Below, piece after piece: positions 1-8,816 of a stretch of DNA of 45,973 nt; position 1 is the first letter of the stretch; each line of letters opens with the position of its first letter. The DNA is taken from NCBI GenBank assembly GCA_024281055.1, contig JAMXLF010000043.1, forward strand, positions 1 through 45,973, given 5' to 3'. The position numbers and the translations under genes were made by a program. Below the pieces are notes generated by a model. That model was not told the origin of the DNA. It saw nothing but the letters and a program-made list of their open reading frames with translations, and searched no databases. This stretch comes from Geobacteraceae bacterium. Its GTDB lineage: Bacteria; Desulfobacterota; Desulfuromonadia; Geobacterales; Geobacteraceae.

Positions 1-2
1 AG

Positions 3-1628
3 CTGGAGCGCTACATGAACGTCATGCCGTGCCCCACCTGCCAGGGGGCGCGGCTGAAGAAGGAGGCGCTCTTCGTCCGGGTGGGCGGGAAGAACATCCA
101 GGAGGTGACCGCCCTCTCCATCAAGGATGCCCTCGCCTTCTTCGATACCCTTTCCCTCAGCGAGAAGGAGGCGGAGATCGCCCGCCGCATCCTCAAGGAG
201 ATCCGCGAACGGCTCCACTTCCTGGTGAACGTGGGGCTCGACTACCTCACTCTCGACCGGTCCTCCGGGACCCTCTCCGGCGGCGAGGGACAGCGGATCC
301 GCTTGGCTACGCAAATCGGCTCCTCCCTCGTGGGAGTCCTCTACATCCTCGACGAGCCCTCCATCGGGCTGCATCAGCGGGACAACGCCCGGCTCCTGCA
401 GACCCTCAAGCACATGCGCGACCTGGGGAACACGGTCCTCGTGGTGGAGCACGACGAGGAGACGATCACCGAGGCGGACCACGTGATCGACATGGGGCCG
501 GGGGCAGGGGTGCACGGCGGCGAGGTGGTGGCCCAGGGAACCCCGGCGGAGATCATGCGAAATCCCGCCTCGCTCACCGGGAAGTACCTCTCGGGGGAGC
601 TCGCCATCGCGGTGCCGAAGAATCGACGGGCGCCGCGGAAGTTCCTCCGGATCGCCGGGGCGAGCGAGAACAACCTGAAGGACGTGGCCGTGGACATCCC
701 GCTCGGGCTCATGACCTGCGTCACCGGGGTCTCCGGCTCGGGGAAATCGACCCTCGTCATCGACACCCTCTACAGGGCCCTCTGCCAGCAACTCTACCGC
801 AGCCGCGAGAAGGCGGGGGCGGTCCGCTCGATCAAGGGGCTCGAGGCCCTCGACAAGGTGATCAACATCGACCAGTCCCCCATCGGCCGCACCCCGCGGT
901 CCAACCCCGCCACCTACACCGGGGTCTTCACCGACGTGCGCGACCTCTTCACCCAGCTCCCCGAGTCGCGGATGCGGGGGTACAAGCCGGGGCGCTACTC
1001 CTTCAACGTGAAGGGGGGGCGGTGCGAGGCGTGCGCGGGGGACGGCATCATCAAGATCGAGATGCACTTCCTCCCCGACGTCTTCGTCACCTGCGAGGTG
1101 TGCAAGGGAGCCCGCTACAACCGGGAGACCCTGGAGGTGCGGTACAAGGGGAAATCGATCGCCGAGGTCCTCGACATGACCGTCTCCGAGGCGCTCCGCT
1201 TCATGGAGAACATCCCGAAGATCAGGGTGAAGCTCGCGACCCTGGAGGAGGTGGGGCTTGGCTACATCAAGCTCGGCCAAGCGGCCACCACACTTTCCGG
1301 CGGCGAGGCGCAACGGGTGAAGCTCGCCCGGGAGCTCGCCCGCAGGGCCACCGGTCGCACCATCTACATCCTCGACGAGCCCACCACGGGGCTCCACTTC
1401 GCCGATATCCAGAAGCTCCTCGACGTCCTCCAGCGGCTCGTCGAGACGGGGAACACGGTGGTCGTGATCGAGCACAACCTGGACGTGATCAAGACCGCCG
1501 ACTACCTGATCGACCTCGGTCCCGAGGGTGGTGACCGGGGGGGCGAGGTGATCGCCACCGGCACCCCTGAGGAGGTGGCGCGGGTCTCCCGTTCTTACAC
1601 CGGGCAGTTCCTGCGGAAGATGCTCTAA
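3..1628 (+). CDS. uvrA: UvrABC system protein A, C-terminal ~540 residues (5' end outside window)
   Basis: This is the ATPase subunit that recognises DNA damage in nucleotide excision repair and loads UvrB. The frame is open from base 3, and the first in-frame ATG (15) is internal, so the gene starts upstream. The family is about 940 residues, so roughly the last 57% is here. Visible in order: the ABC signature LSGGEGQR with Walker B LYILDEPS of the first ATPase half, Walker [10 protein letters not shown] of the second, a C4 zinc finger (CEAC then CEVC, about 19 residues between the pairs), then [12 protein letters not shown] and [11 protein letters not shown]. All catalytic motifs are intact. 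It is followed by an intrinsic terminator and then by mfd, another excision repair gene. Confidence 0.97.
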   Translation: MERYMNVMPCPTCQGARLKKEALFVRVGGKNIQEVTALSIKDALAFFDTLSLSEKEAEIARRILKEIRERLHFLVNVGLDYLTLDRSSGTLSGGEGQRIRLATQIGSSLVGVLYILDEPSIGLHQRDNARLLQTLKHMRDLGNTVLVVEHDEETITEADHVIDMGPGAGVHGGEVVAQGTPAEIMRNPASLTGKYLSGELAIAVPKNRRAPRKFLRIAGASENNLKDVAVDIPLGLMTCVTGVSGSGKSTLVIDTLYRALCQQLYRSREKAGAVRSIKGLEALDKVINIDQSPIGRTPRSNPATYTGVFTDVRDLFTQLPESRMRGYKPGRYSFNVKGGRCEACAGDGIIKIEMHFLPDVFVTCEVCKGARYNRETLEVRYKGKSIAEVLDMTVSEALRFMENIPKIRVKLATLEEVGLGYIKLGQAATTLSGGEAQRVKLARELARRATGRTIYILDEPTTGLHFADIQKLLDVLQRLVETGNTVVVIEHNLDVIKTADYLIDLGPEGGDRGGEVIATGTPEEVARVSRSYTGQFLRKML

Positions 1629-1639
1629 ACATCACCGTG

Positions 1640-1666
1640 AAAATCTCCCGTGACCTGCGGGATTTT
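1640..1666 (+). terminator. Intrinsic terminator after uvrA
   Basis: An A-rich 5' arm and CCCG pair with CGGG and a T-run across a seven-base loop. There is a two-base bulge in the 5' arm. It begins about 11 bases after the uvrA stop. Confidence 0.65.
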
Positions 1667-1758
1667 TGAGGCAATCCTCCATCTTCCGACTGGTGGCTGG
1701 CTAATAATACCAATTTTTGCTATCCTTTCCTCATCCTATCCACTGGATTCCGGAACCC

Positions 1759-4700
1759 ATGACCACCGACCGCACCTCACAAATCCCGAAGATCGCCGCC
1801 GCCCTCGCCCCGCAAAACGCCCGCGTCACCCTGGCGGGGCTCAAGGGGTCGGCCCCCGCCTACCTCGTCGCCCAGCTGCTGGAAAAGGTCCGGACGCCGT
1901 TCCTGGTCATCGCCGCCGACACCGACGCGGCCGAGGAGCTGCACCGGGAGCTCCGGTTCTTTACGGGGGAGGGCGACACGGTCCTCTATTTCCCCCCCTG
2001 GGACACGAGCCCCTTCGACACCGCCTCCCCCCATGCCGACGTGACCGGCCAGCGGCTGAACACCCTCTTCCGCCTCATGGACGGCAAGGGGCGGGCAATC
2101 GTTACCACGCTTGCCGCATCGCTGCAGCGGGTCCTCCCGCGCGAGACCCTGGGAGCCGTCTCCCAGTACCTGGTGAGCGGCGAGGAGGTGGAGCGGGAGC
2201 CCCTCCTGGAGAAACTCGTACGGCTCGGCTACTCGTCGGTCCCCCTCGTGGAGGACCGGGGGACCTTCTCCGTCCGCGGCGGAATCCTCGACATCTTCCC
2301 CCCCGACCTTGAGGCCCCGGTCCGGATCGAGTTCTTCGGCGACTTCGTCGACACGATCCGTACCTTCGATCCGGTGAGCCAGCGCTCCCTGCGGCCGCTT
2401 TCCGAGCTGGTCCTCCTCCCCTCACGGGAAGTGGTCCTCTCCGCCGAGGTCCTCGCCGGATTCACTCCCCGCCTGAAGGAGCGCTGCGACGCTCTGGAGA
2501 TCACCGCCAACCGGCGACGCGAGCTCCTGGAGCAGCTGCAGAACGCCATCTACCCGGCCGGCATCGAGTACCTCCAACCACTCTTCCACCCCGGCCTTGA
2601 GACCCTCTACGACTATGCAGGCCCCGAAGTCGTACGGGTGGTGCTCGACCCGGCAGCCGTCGAAGCCGCTGACGAGCGCTTCGCCGCCGAGTTGGCGCAG
2701 GCTGAGGAGCGGGCACAGGAACGCGACCTCATCACCTGCGAAACCGGCGACCTGTTCCTCGCCCCGGCGCAGGGTGCCGAGCTCTGCACCCGGGGCCGGC
2801 AGCTCCTCATCCCCTTCCTGGAGATAACCGGCGCCGAGAAGGGTGAAACGTTCCCCTTCCGGGCCGAGGAAAACCGCGACCTGCGGATCGAGCTCTCCCC
2901 GGACAGCGAAGGGGTCCTGAAACCCCTCGCGGAACGCCTCTCTGTCTGGCTCGCGGAGCACAACCGGGTCCTGACCGTCTGCCACCAGAAGGGGCAGGCG
3001 CAGCGTCTCGAAGAGCTCTTCGCCCACTATCCAGTCCCCCTCGCCCTCTCCGAGCGCACCTTTCCGGCGGAGCTGCGAAGCCGTGCCGAGCGGGTCGACG
3101 TTCTGGTGGGGGGGCTCTCACGCGGCTTCCGCATCCCCGAAGAGCGTCTGGTGGTCGTCGCCGAGGAGGAGATCTTCGGCCCGCGCGTCAGGCGCCGGGG
3201 CATCTCCGAGATCCGGAAGAAACAACTCCTCTCCTCCCTGGCCGAGCTCAAGCCGGGGGACTACATGGTGCATCTCGACTTCGGGGTCGGCGTCTACCGG
3301 GGCCTCCAGCACCTGACCCTTGGCGCGATCGAGGGGGATTTCCTCCTCCTCGAATACGCCGGGGCCGACAAGCTCTACCTGCCGGTGGACCGGATCGGCC
3401 TCGTGCAACGCTACGTTGGGGCCGAGGGGGTCGAGCCCCACGTGGACAAGCTGGGGGGCGCCGCCTGGGACAAGGCCAAGGCCAAGGCACGGGAGGCGGT
3501 CAAGGAGATGGCCGGGGAACTCCTCAAGATCTACGCCGCGCGCCAGGTCGAGGAGAAGCCGGGCTTTTCCCCGCCGGACGAGCTCTACCGGGAGTTCGAG
3601 GCCTCCTTTGCCTTCGAGGAGACCCCGGACCAGCTGGCGGCCATCGACGACGTGCTGCGGGACATGGAGAGCTCGAAGCCCATGGACAGGCTCGTCTGCG
3701 GCGACGTGGGGTACGGCAAGACCGAGGTGGCGCTGCGTGGCGCCTTCAAGGCGGTCATGGACGGCAAGCAGGTGGCGGTCCTGGTACCGACGACTGTCCT
3801 CGCCCAGCAGCACCTGGAGACCTTCCGCGGGCGGTTCCGGGCCTACCCCGTGACGGTGGAGATGCTCTCCCGCTTCCGCTCGGCCAAGGAGCAGAAGGCG
3901 ATTCTCGCCGATGTGGCGAAGGGCGGAGTGGACGTCATCATCGGCACCCACCGCCTCCTGCAGAAGGACGTGACCTTCAAGGACCTGGGACTCCTCATCG
4001 TCGACGAGGAGCAGCGCTTCGGCGTGACCCACAAGGAGCGGCTCAAGAAATACCGGGCGGTGGTGGACATCATGACCCTTACCGCCACCCCCATCCCGCG
4101 GACCCTCTACATGTCCCTCATGGGTATCCGCGACCTCTCCATCATCGACACCCCGCCGGTGGACCGGCTCGCCATCAAGACCCACGTGGCACGCTTTTCC
4201 GACGAGATAATCCGCGAGGCCGTTCTGCGCGAGCTGCGCCGCGGGGGCCAGATCTTCTTCGTCCACAACCGGGTACAATCCATCGGAGCCATGGCAGAGC
4301 ACCTCGGCCGGATCGTCCCCGAGGCGCGCATCGCCGTAGCCCACGGCCAGATGGAGGAAAAGGAGCTGGAGCGGGTGATGCTCGGCTTCATGCACGGCGA
4401 GACGAACCTCCTCCTCTGCACCACCATCATCGAGTCGGGGCTCGACATCCCCAACGCCAACACCCTCATCGTCAACCGCGCCGACGCCTTCGGCCTCGCC
4501 CAGCTCTACCAGTTACGCGGCCGGGTTGGACGCGCCAAGCAGCGCGCCTACGCCTACTTTCTCATCCCCGGTGAGGGGGCGATCTCCGCCGATGCCCGCG
4601 AGCGTCTCCGCATTCTCCAGGAGCTGACCGAGCTCGGGGCGGGCTTCCGCATCGCCACCCACGACCTGGAGATCCGGGGCGCCGGCGACCTTCTGGGTGC

Positions 4701-5235
4701 CCGCCAGTCGGGGAACATCGCCGCCGTCGGCTTCGAGCTCTACAACGAGCTCCTCGAGGAGGCGATCCGCGAGCTCAAGGGGGAGGAGATGGCGGTCCGG
4801 GTGGAACCGGAGATCAAGCTCCGCATCCCGGCCTTCGTCCCCGAAGAGTACGTGCGCGACCCGAACCAGCGGCTCGTCATCTACAAGAAGCTCACCCAGG
4901 CTGTCAGCGCCGAAGACATCGCCGAGGTGGAGGAAGAGCTCGGCGACCGTTTCGGCAAACTCCCCCTCGCCGCCACCTACCTCCTCGAGGTGATGCGGCT
5001 GCGGCTCCGCTTCAAGGCCATGCTCGTCACCGAGGCCGAGTTCGACGGGAGGCGCCTCATCCTCTCCTTCCACCGGCAGACCCCCGTCTCACCCGACACC
5101 ATCATCGCCCTGCTGAAAGAAAACCCGCGCAAATACCAGTTCACCCCCGACTACCGCCTGATCGTCAGCCTGGCCGACACCTCCTTCGACGCCCTCCTGA
5201 CCGAGGCCAGAAATGTCTTGATAAGGCTCGGCTGA
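1759..5235 (+). CDS. mfd: Transcription-repair coupling factor Mfd
   Basis: Mfd is a DNA translocase that removes RNA polymerase stalled at lesions and recruits UvrA. The protein is about 1158 residues, normal for the family. Domain order: UvrB-like N-terminal module, CarD-like RNA-polymerase-interacting domain (LKPGDYMVHLDFGVGVY near residue 497), RecG-like translocase with Walker A GDVGYGKT (about 647), DEEQ box (about 747), TATPIPRTL, motif VI QLRGRVGRAKQRAYAYF, and the C-terminal TRCF domain. The open frame extends upstream to a TTG at 1717, but that has no ribosome binding site. I chose the ATG at 1759, whose own binding site is also weak. It follows uvrA, with which it acts in transcription-coupled repair. 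Confidence 0.96.
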   Translation: MTTDRTSQIPKIAAALAPQNARVTLAGLKGSAPAYLVAQLLEKVRTPFLVIAADTDAAEELHRELRFFTGEGDTVLYFPPWDTSPFDTASPHADVTGQRLNTLFRLMDGKGRAIVTTLAASLQRVLPRETLGAVSQYLVSGEEVEREPLLEKLVRLGYSSVPLVEDRGTFSVRGGILDIFPPDLEAPVRIEFFGDFVDTIRTFDPVSQRSLRPLSELVLLPSREVVLSAEVLAGFTPRLKERCDALEITANRRRELLEQLQNAIYPAGIEYLQPLFHPGLETLYDYAGPEVVRVVLDPAAVEAADERFAAELAQAEERAQERDLITCETGDLFLAPAQGAELCTRGRQLLIPFLEITGAEKGETFPFRAEENRDLRIELSPDSEGVLKPLAERLSVWLAEHNRVLTVCHQKGQAQRLEELFAHYPVPLALSERTFPAELRSRAERVDVLVGGLSRGFRIPEERLVVVAEEEIFGPRVRRRGISEIRKKQLLSSLAELKPGDYMVHLDFGVGVYRGLQHLTLGAIEGDFLLLEYAGADKLYLPVDRIGLVQRYVGAEGVEPHVDKLGGAAWDKAKAKAREAVKEMAGELLKIYAARQVEEKPGFSPPDELYREFEASFAFEETPDQLAAIDDVLRDMESSKPMDRLVCGDVGYGKTEVALRGAFKAVMDGKQVAVLVPTTVLAQQHLETFRGRFRAYPVTVEMLSRFRSAKEQKAILADVAKGGVDVIIGTHRLLQKDVTFKDLGLLIVDEEQRFGVTHKERLKKYRAVVDIMTLTATPIPRTLYMSLMGIRDLSIIDTPPVDRLAIKTHVARFSDEIIREAVLRELRRGGQIFFVHNRVQSIGAMAEHLGRIVPEARIAVAHGQMEEKELERVMLGFMHGETNLLLCTTIIESGLDIPNANTLIVNRADAFGLAQLYQLRGRVGRAKQRAYAYFLIPGEGAISADARERLRILQELTELGAGFRIATHDLEIRGAGDLLGARQSGNIAAVGFELYNELLEEAIRELKGEEMAVRVEPEIKLRIPAFVPEEYVRDPNQRLVIYKKLTQAVSAEDIAEVEEELGDRFGKLPLAATYLLEVMRLRLRFKAMLVTEAEFDGRRLILSFHRQTPVSPDTIIALLKENPRKYQFTPDYRLIVSLADTSFDALLTEARNVLIRLG

Positions 5236-5288
5236 ATATGCTACGGTGAATACTTTGGGAAAAAACCTTACAAAATAAAGGAGCTACC

Positions 5289-6233
5289 GTGTCATACCGC
5301 AAATTGATCACCGTCACCGTCGTCGTCATCTCCCTCGCCGGGCTCGCCGCCTGCAAGGGGAAAGACGCCGGCGAAGCCGGCAAGAGCGCTACGCCGGCCG
5401 GCCAGACTCTCGTCAACACCAACGGCATCGTCATCACCACCGCCGATTTCAAAAAAGAGCTGGATAACCTCCCCCCCTACCTCAAGCCGATGGCCGAGAG
5501 CGCCGAAGGGAAGAAGCAGTTGATCGACACCATGGTCGTCCGCGAACTCGTACTGAAGGAAGCGCAGAAGGAAGGGATCGACAAGAGCCAGGCCGTCATC
5601 GACAAGATGGAAGACCTGAAAAAGCAGCTGATCCTCCAGGCATACGTGAAGAAGAAGGTCGACGAGCAGGCGAACCTCAGTGATGCCGACCTGCAGAAAT
5701 TCTACGACCAGAACAAGGACAAGTTCAAGACCGGCGAACAGGTCCGGGCAAGCCACATCCTCGTCAAGACCGAGCCGGAAGCCCAGGCGATCCTCAAGCA
5801 GTTGAAAGAGGGCGCCAACTTCGAAGAACTGGCCAAAAAGAGCTCCGTTGACGCCTCGGCCAGTGCCAAGGGGGGCGACCTCGGCTGGTTCAGCAAGGGA
5901 ACCATGATCCCCGAATTCGAGAAGGTCGCCTTCTCCCTCAAGGAAGGAGAGCTTTCGGGCATCGTCAAGACCCAGTTCGGCTACCACATCATCAAGGTGA
6001 CAGGCAAGCGTCCCGCCGGCATCCGGCCGTTTGCCGAGGTGAAGGACCAGATTCGCGAGGCGCTTCTGCCGCAGAAACAGCAGGAGGTTCTCAAGAAGAT
6101 CACCGAGGACATGAAAAAGAACGTGAAATATACCATCAACGAGGATGCTCTGAAGTCCCTCGGGGGCACTCCCTCCGGCGCTGCTCCATCAGCACCGGCT
6201 GCTGCTCCGGCGCCGGCAGCCAAGCAGAAGTAA
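5289..6233 (+). CDS. Parvulin-type peptidyl-prolyl isomerase, lipoprotein
   Basis: This is an exported folding factor of the PpiC/PrsA/SurA superfamily. It has a lipoprotein signal with lipobox LAAC at Cys22, a SurA-like N-terminal helical region, and one parvulin domain (RASHILVKT ... GGDLGWFSKGTMIPEFE ... FGYHIIKV), then a short Ala/Pro-rich tail. The start is GTG at 5289, fixed by AAAGGAG at 5277-5283. It probably helps fold outer membrane or secreted proteins. It is followed 13 bases later by a second parvulin, so the two are very likely co-transcribed. The exact clients cannot be told from the sequence. Confidence 0.9.
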   Translation: MSYRKLITVTVVVISLAGLAACKGKDAGEAGKSATPAGQTLVNTNGIVITTADFKKELDNLPPYLKPMAESAEGKKQLIDTMVVRELVLKEAQKEGIDKSQAVIDKMEDLKKQLILQAYVKKKVDEQANLSDADLQKFYDQNKDKFKTGEQVRASHILVKTEPEAQAILKQLKEGANFEELAKKSSVDASASAKGGDLGWFSKGTMIPEFEKVAFSLKEGELSGIVKTQFGYHIIKVTGKRPAGIRPFAEVKDQIREALLPQKQQEVLKKITEDMKKNVKYTINEDALKSLGGTPSGAAPSAPAAAPAPAAKQK

Positions 6234-6246
6234 CCACCTCAGACCA

Positions 6247-7209
6247 ATGACCAGAATCCTTGCCATACTGCTGTTCCTCGTCGCGGTGGCCCTTCCGGGG
6301 GCCGCCGCGGCCGAGATGTTCGACCGCATCGCCGCCACGGTCAACGACGACGTCATCACTACGCATGACGTGAACAAAGAAGGGGACCAACTCGCGAAGG
6401 AGGCGGAAAAGAAGGCGCCGCTCTCCCCGGCTGACAGGGCACAGCTCCCCTCCCTCGCCCTCAACCGGCTCATCGACCGGATGCTCGTCACCCAGAAGAT
6501 CAAAGAGCTCAACATCAGGATTACCGACGATGAGGTGCGCCAAGCCATCGAGGATGTCAAGAAACAGAACAACCTCACCCAGGAGGCTTTGATCGCGGCC
6601 CTGAACACCCAGGGGCTCAGTTTCGATCAGTACAAACTGCAGCTTCGGGAGCAGTTGGAGCGCCTCAGGCTCATGAGCCAGGAAGTACGGGACAAGGTCG
6701 TGGTGGGAGAAAAGGAGATGCGGGCATACTACGACGCCAACCGGACCAGGTTCGGCGAAGAAGAGATGTTCCGGGCCCGCCATATCTTTTTCAGGATCGA
6801 CCCGAAAGCGTCGACCGAGGACATTGCAAAGATCACGGCCACTGCCCAGTCCGTTTTGCAGGAAGCCCGCAGCGGCAAGGACTTTGCCGAGCTGGCGAAG
6901 AAGTACTCCAGCGACCCCGAGGCCGCCAAGGACGGTGGCGCGCTCGGCGCCTTCAAGAAGGGGGAAATGCTCCCGGAAATCGAAAGCGCCGTGTTGCCCA
7001 TGAAGCCGGGTGAGATCAGCGACCTCATCAAGACCCCCGCCGGCATGCACATCATCAAGCTGGAAGAGCGGTTCACGAGCCAGCCGAAACCGTTCGCCGA
7101 GGTCAAAGGAGAGATCGAAAACCTCCTCTACCAGAAGAAGTCCGACGAGAGATTCAACCTGTGGCTGGCCGAGCTGCGCAAGGAAGCGGCCATCGACATA
7201 AAGCAGTGA
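6247..7209 (+). CDS. SurA-like periplasmic peptidyl-prolyl isomerase
   Basis: A second exported parvulin of 320 residues. It has a cleavable signal peptide (hydrophobic stretch ending near AAAAE, about residue 22) and no lipobox. A SurA-type N-terminal chaperone region follows (NDDVITTHDV is characteristic). A single parvulin domain lies around residues 175-275 (RARHIFFRI ... DGGALGAFKKGEMLPEIE ... AGMHIIKLEE). E. coli SurA has two parvulin domains, so this is a shorter form. It pairs with the upstream lipoprotein isomerase, suggesting one anchored and one soluble periplasmic folding factor. A foldback repeat lies directly downstream. Confidence 0.88.
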   Translation: MTRILAILLFLVAVALPGAAAAEMFDRIAATVNDDVITTHDVNKEGDQLAKEAEKKAPLSPADRAQLPSLALNRLIDRMLVTQKIKELNIRITDDEVRQAIEDVKKQNNLTQEALIAALNTQGLSFDQYKLQLREQLERLRLMSQEVRDKVVVGEKEMRAYYDANRTRFGEEEMFRARHIFFRIDPKASTEDIAKITATAQSVLQEARSGKDFAELAKKYSSDPEAAKDGGALGAFKKGEMLPEIESAVLPMKPGEISDLIKTPAGMHIIKLEERFTSQPKPFAEVKGEIENLLYQKKSDERFNLWLAELRKEAAIDIKQ

Positions 7210-7291
7210 TCCGGGATCCGGGACCCGGGACCGGTAAAGACTTAAAAGCTTTTTCCTGATCCCAGGTCCCTGTTTCCTGGTCCCCGATCAT
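7208..7291. repeat. Foldback of short degenerate repeats between convergent genes
   Basis: One arm (about 7208-7235) is made of repeated words like GGGATCC and GGGACCC. The other arm (about 7255-7291) is made of their complements (GGTCCC, GATCCC). The arms pair imperfectly and in several registers around an A/T-rich centre. It sits between the convergent parvulin and dnaJ genes and could serve as a two-way terminator. Similar elements of different sequence occur at 18381-18484 and 36746-36822. Confidence 0.6.
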
Positions 7292-8181
7292 AATCCCTTC
7301 TTCGCCAACTCTTCCAGCAGCCGGCGCTGTTCACCGGTGAGCTGCTCCGGAACCTGCACCCCGACCCGCACGTAACAGTCGCCGCGACCCGTTCCCCCAA
7401 GATGGGGAAAGCCGAACCCTTTGAGCCGGATCTTCGTCCCGGGCTGAATGCCGGCTGGTACCTTGATGCGGCGGTTTCCGTCCAGGGTCGGCACCTCCAG
7501 CGAGGTGCCGAGCGACGCCTCGGTGAAGCTGACCTGGCGCTCCACGATGAGGTCGTCCCCCTCCCGTGCGAAGAGCGGGTCGCTCCCGACCTTCACCTCC
7601 AGGTAGAGGTCGCCGGCCGGGCCACCTCCCGCCCCCGCTCCTCCCTTGCCCTGAATACGCAGCCTCGCGCCGGTCTCGACCCCGGCAGGAACCTTGACCG
7701 ACAGCTCCTCCCGCCGGTTTCCCCGCATGAAGGCGACGCGCCTCTCACACCCGGTGAACGCCTCGCGAAAGCTGACGTGCAGCTCCATGGAGAGATCTTC
7801 ACCCTTGCGCCTCCCTCCGCGGAACCCGCCGTATCCCCCCTGTCCCTGGAAGCCGCCGAAGATCCGGGAAAAGATGTCGCCCGCGTCGAACCCCGTGTCC
7901 TTGAAAAGGTCGTCAACGTTGAACCCGCGGAAAATATCCTCCTGGGAATAGCGCTGGTGGAAGCCGGTCGCGCCGAACTGGTCGTACTGGCCCCGTTTTT
8001 CCGGATCGGAGAGCACCGCATAGGCCTCGTTGATCTCCTTGAAGCGCTCCTCGGCCTCCTTGTTGCCCGGGTTCTTGTCCGGGTGATGTTTGATCGCAAG
8101 CTTCCGGTAGGCCTTCTTGATCTCGTCGGGAGTGGCCCCTTTCTTCAGGCCAAGTGTCTCGTAGTAATCCCTCTGTGCCAT
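7288..8181 (-). CDS. DnaJ-family co-chaperone, class II (CbpA-like, no zinc finger)
   Basis: A J-domain co-chaperone that stimulates DnaK ATPase and delivers substrates. The N-terminal J domain has the HPD triad at residues 33-35 ([10 protein letters not shown]), then a Gly/Phe-rich linker (about 95-130) and two DnaJ C-terminal beta domains ending in DCYVRVGV. The four CxxCxGxG zinc repeats of true DnaJ are absent and the length is 297 residues, so it is the CbpA/DnaJ2 type. An AAGGA-like ribosome binding site precedes the ATG. It is transcribed divergently from the marR-hemG pair. Confidence 0.92.
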   Translation of the reverse strand: MAQRDYYETLGLKKGATPDEIKKAYRKLAIKHHPDKNPGNKEAEERFKEINEAYAVLSDPEKRGQYDQFGATGFHQRYSQEDIFRGFNVDDLFKDTGFDAGDIFSRIFGGFQGQGGYGGFRGGRRKGEDLSMELHVSFREAFTGCERRVAFMRGNRREELSVKVPAGVETGARLRIQGKGGAGAGGGPAGDLYLEVKVGSDPLFAREGDDLIVERQVSFTEASLGTSLEVPTLDGNRRIKVPAGIQPGTKIRLKGFGFPHLGGTGRGDCYVRVGVQVPEQLTGEQRRLLEELAKKGL

Positions 8182-8260
8182 CTATCCCATCCTTTCGTTC
8201 CCTGTTCCTTGAATGTAATCCCGGATTTTGTCCCTGTCAACGTACTCCGCATTTTCGCCC

Positions 8261-8290
8261 TTGACAAACTTATTTCGAAGGTCTAATAAT
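8261..8290 (+). promoter_or_regulatory. Sigma70-type promoter of marR-hemG
   Basis: A perfect -35 TTGACA lies at 8261-8266 and AATAAT at 8285-8290 (five of six matches to the -10 consensus), with an 18-base spacer. It lies upstream of the MarR-family gene and of a perfect palindrome. Confidence 0.7.
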
Positions 8291-8308
8291 TAGGTATCCG
8301 AATTGTTT

Positions 8309-8324
8309 AAGGAACCTGTTCCTT
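8309..8324. promoter_or_regulatory. Perfect palindrome, probable MarR operator
   Basis: AAGGAACCTGTTCCTT is a perfect inverted repeat of two 7-base arms around CT. It lies about 20 bases after the -10 and 14 bases before the marR start. MarR proteins are dimers that usually bind such palindromes near their own promoter, so autoregulation is likely. A similar half-site (GTTCCTTG) occurs in the dnaJ leader near 8207. Confidence 0.6.
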
Positions 8325-8337
8325 CGATCGAGGCCCC

Positions 8338-8766
8338 ATGGAGCAAATCGAACGTATCGCCCAACTCTACCCGGTCATCATGCGTGTCATGGGGAGGATC
8401 CGCAGCGTCGTCCACGAGGGGATGGACCTCACTTACAACCAGTACAAGATGCTGCTGACCATCTACGACAAGGGAAACTGCCCGCTGAATCTGCTCGCCC
8501 GGGAGCTGCAGATCGCCATGAGCTCGGCGAGCGAGATGGTCGACCGGCTCGTCAACCTGGGATTCGTCTACCGGATGGTGGACGAGGAGAACCGCCGCCA
8601 GGTGGTGATCTATACCACCGAACGCGGTGAGGAGCTGATCCGGGAGCTGCGTCGTGGCATCGTGGAAAACTATCGGCTGCTCCTGGCACGGCTCTCCGAG
8701 CACGACCGGGAGCGGCTCGTCCAGGCCTTCGAGACCCTGGCCGAGGTGCTCGGCAAGCTGGAATAA
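8338..8766 (+). CDS. MarR-family transcriptional regulator
   Basis: A winged-helix repressor-type regulator of 142 residues, normal for MarR. The fold is recognisable from LTYNQYKMLLTIYDKG, the recognition-helix region LNLLARELQIAMSSASEMVDRL and the wing VDEENRRQVVIYTTERG, flanked by N- and C-terminal dimerisation helices. GAGG four bases before the ATG supports the start. The hemG-type gene begins 50 bases downstream in the same direction, so they probably form an operon controlled through the palindrome at 8309-8324. The effector is unknown; a haem precursor or oxidant would suit the neighbour, but that is inference. Confidence 0.9.
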   Translation: MEQIERIAQLYPVIMRVMGRIRSVVHEGMDLTYNQYKMLLTIYDKGNCPLNLLARELQIAMSSASEMVDRLVNLGFVYRMVDEENRRQVVIYTTERGEELIRELRRGIVENYRLLLARLSEHDRERLVQAFETLAEVLGKLE

Positions 8767-8816
8767 ACCCGTAAGATTTTTCTGGATACATCACCATAAT
8801 CCATCAGGAGGATGGC

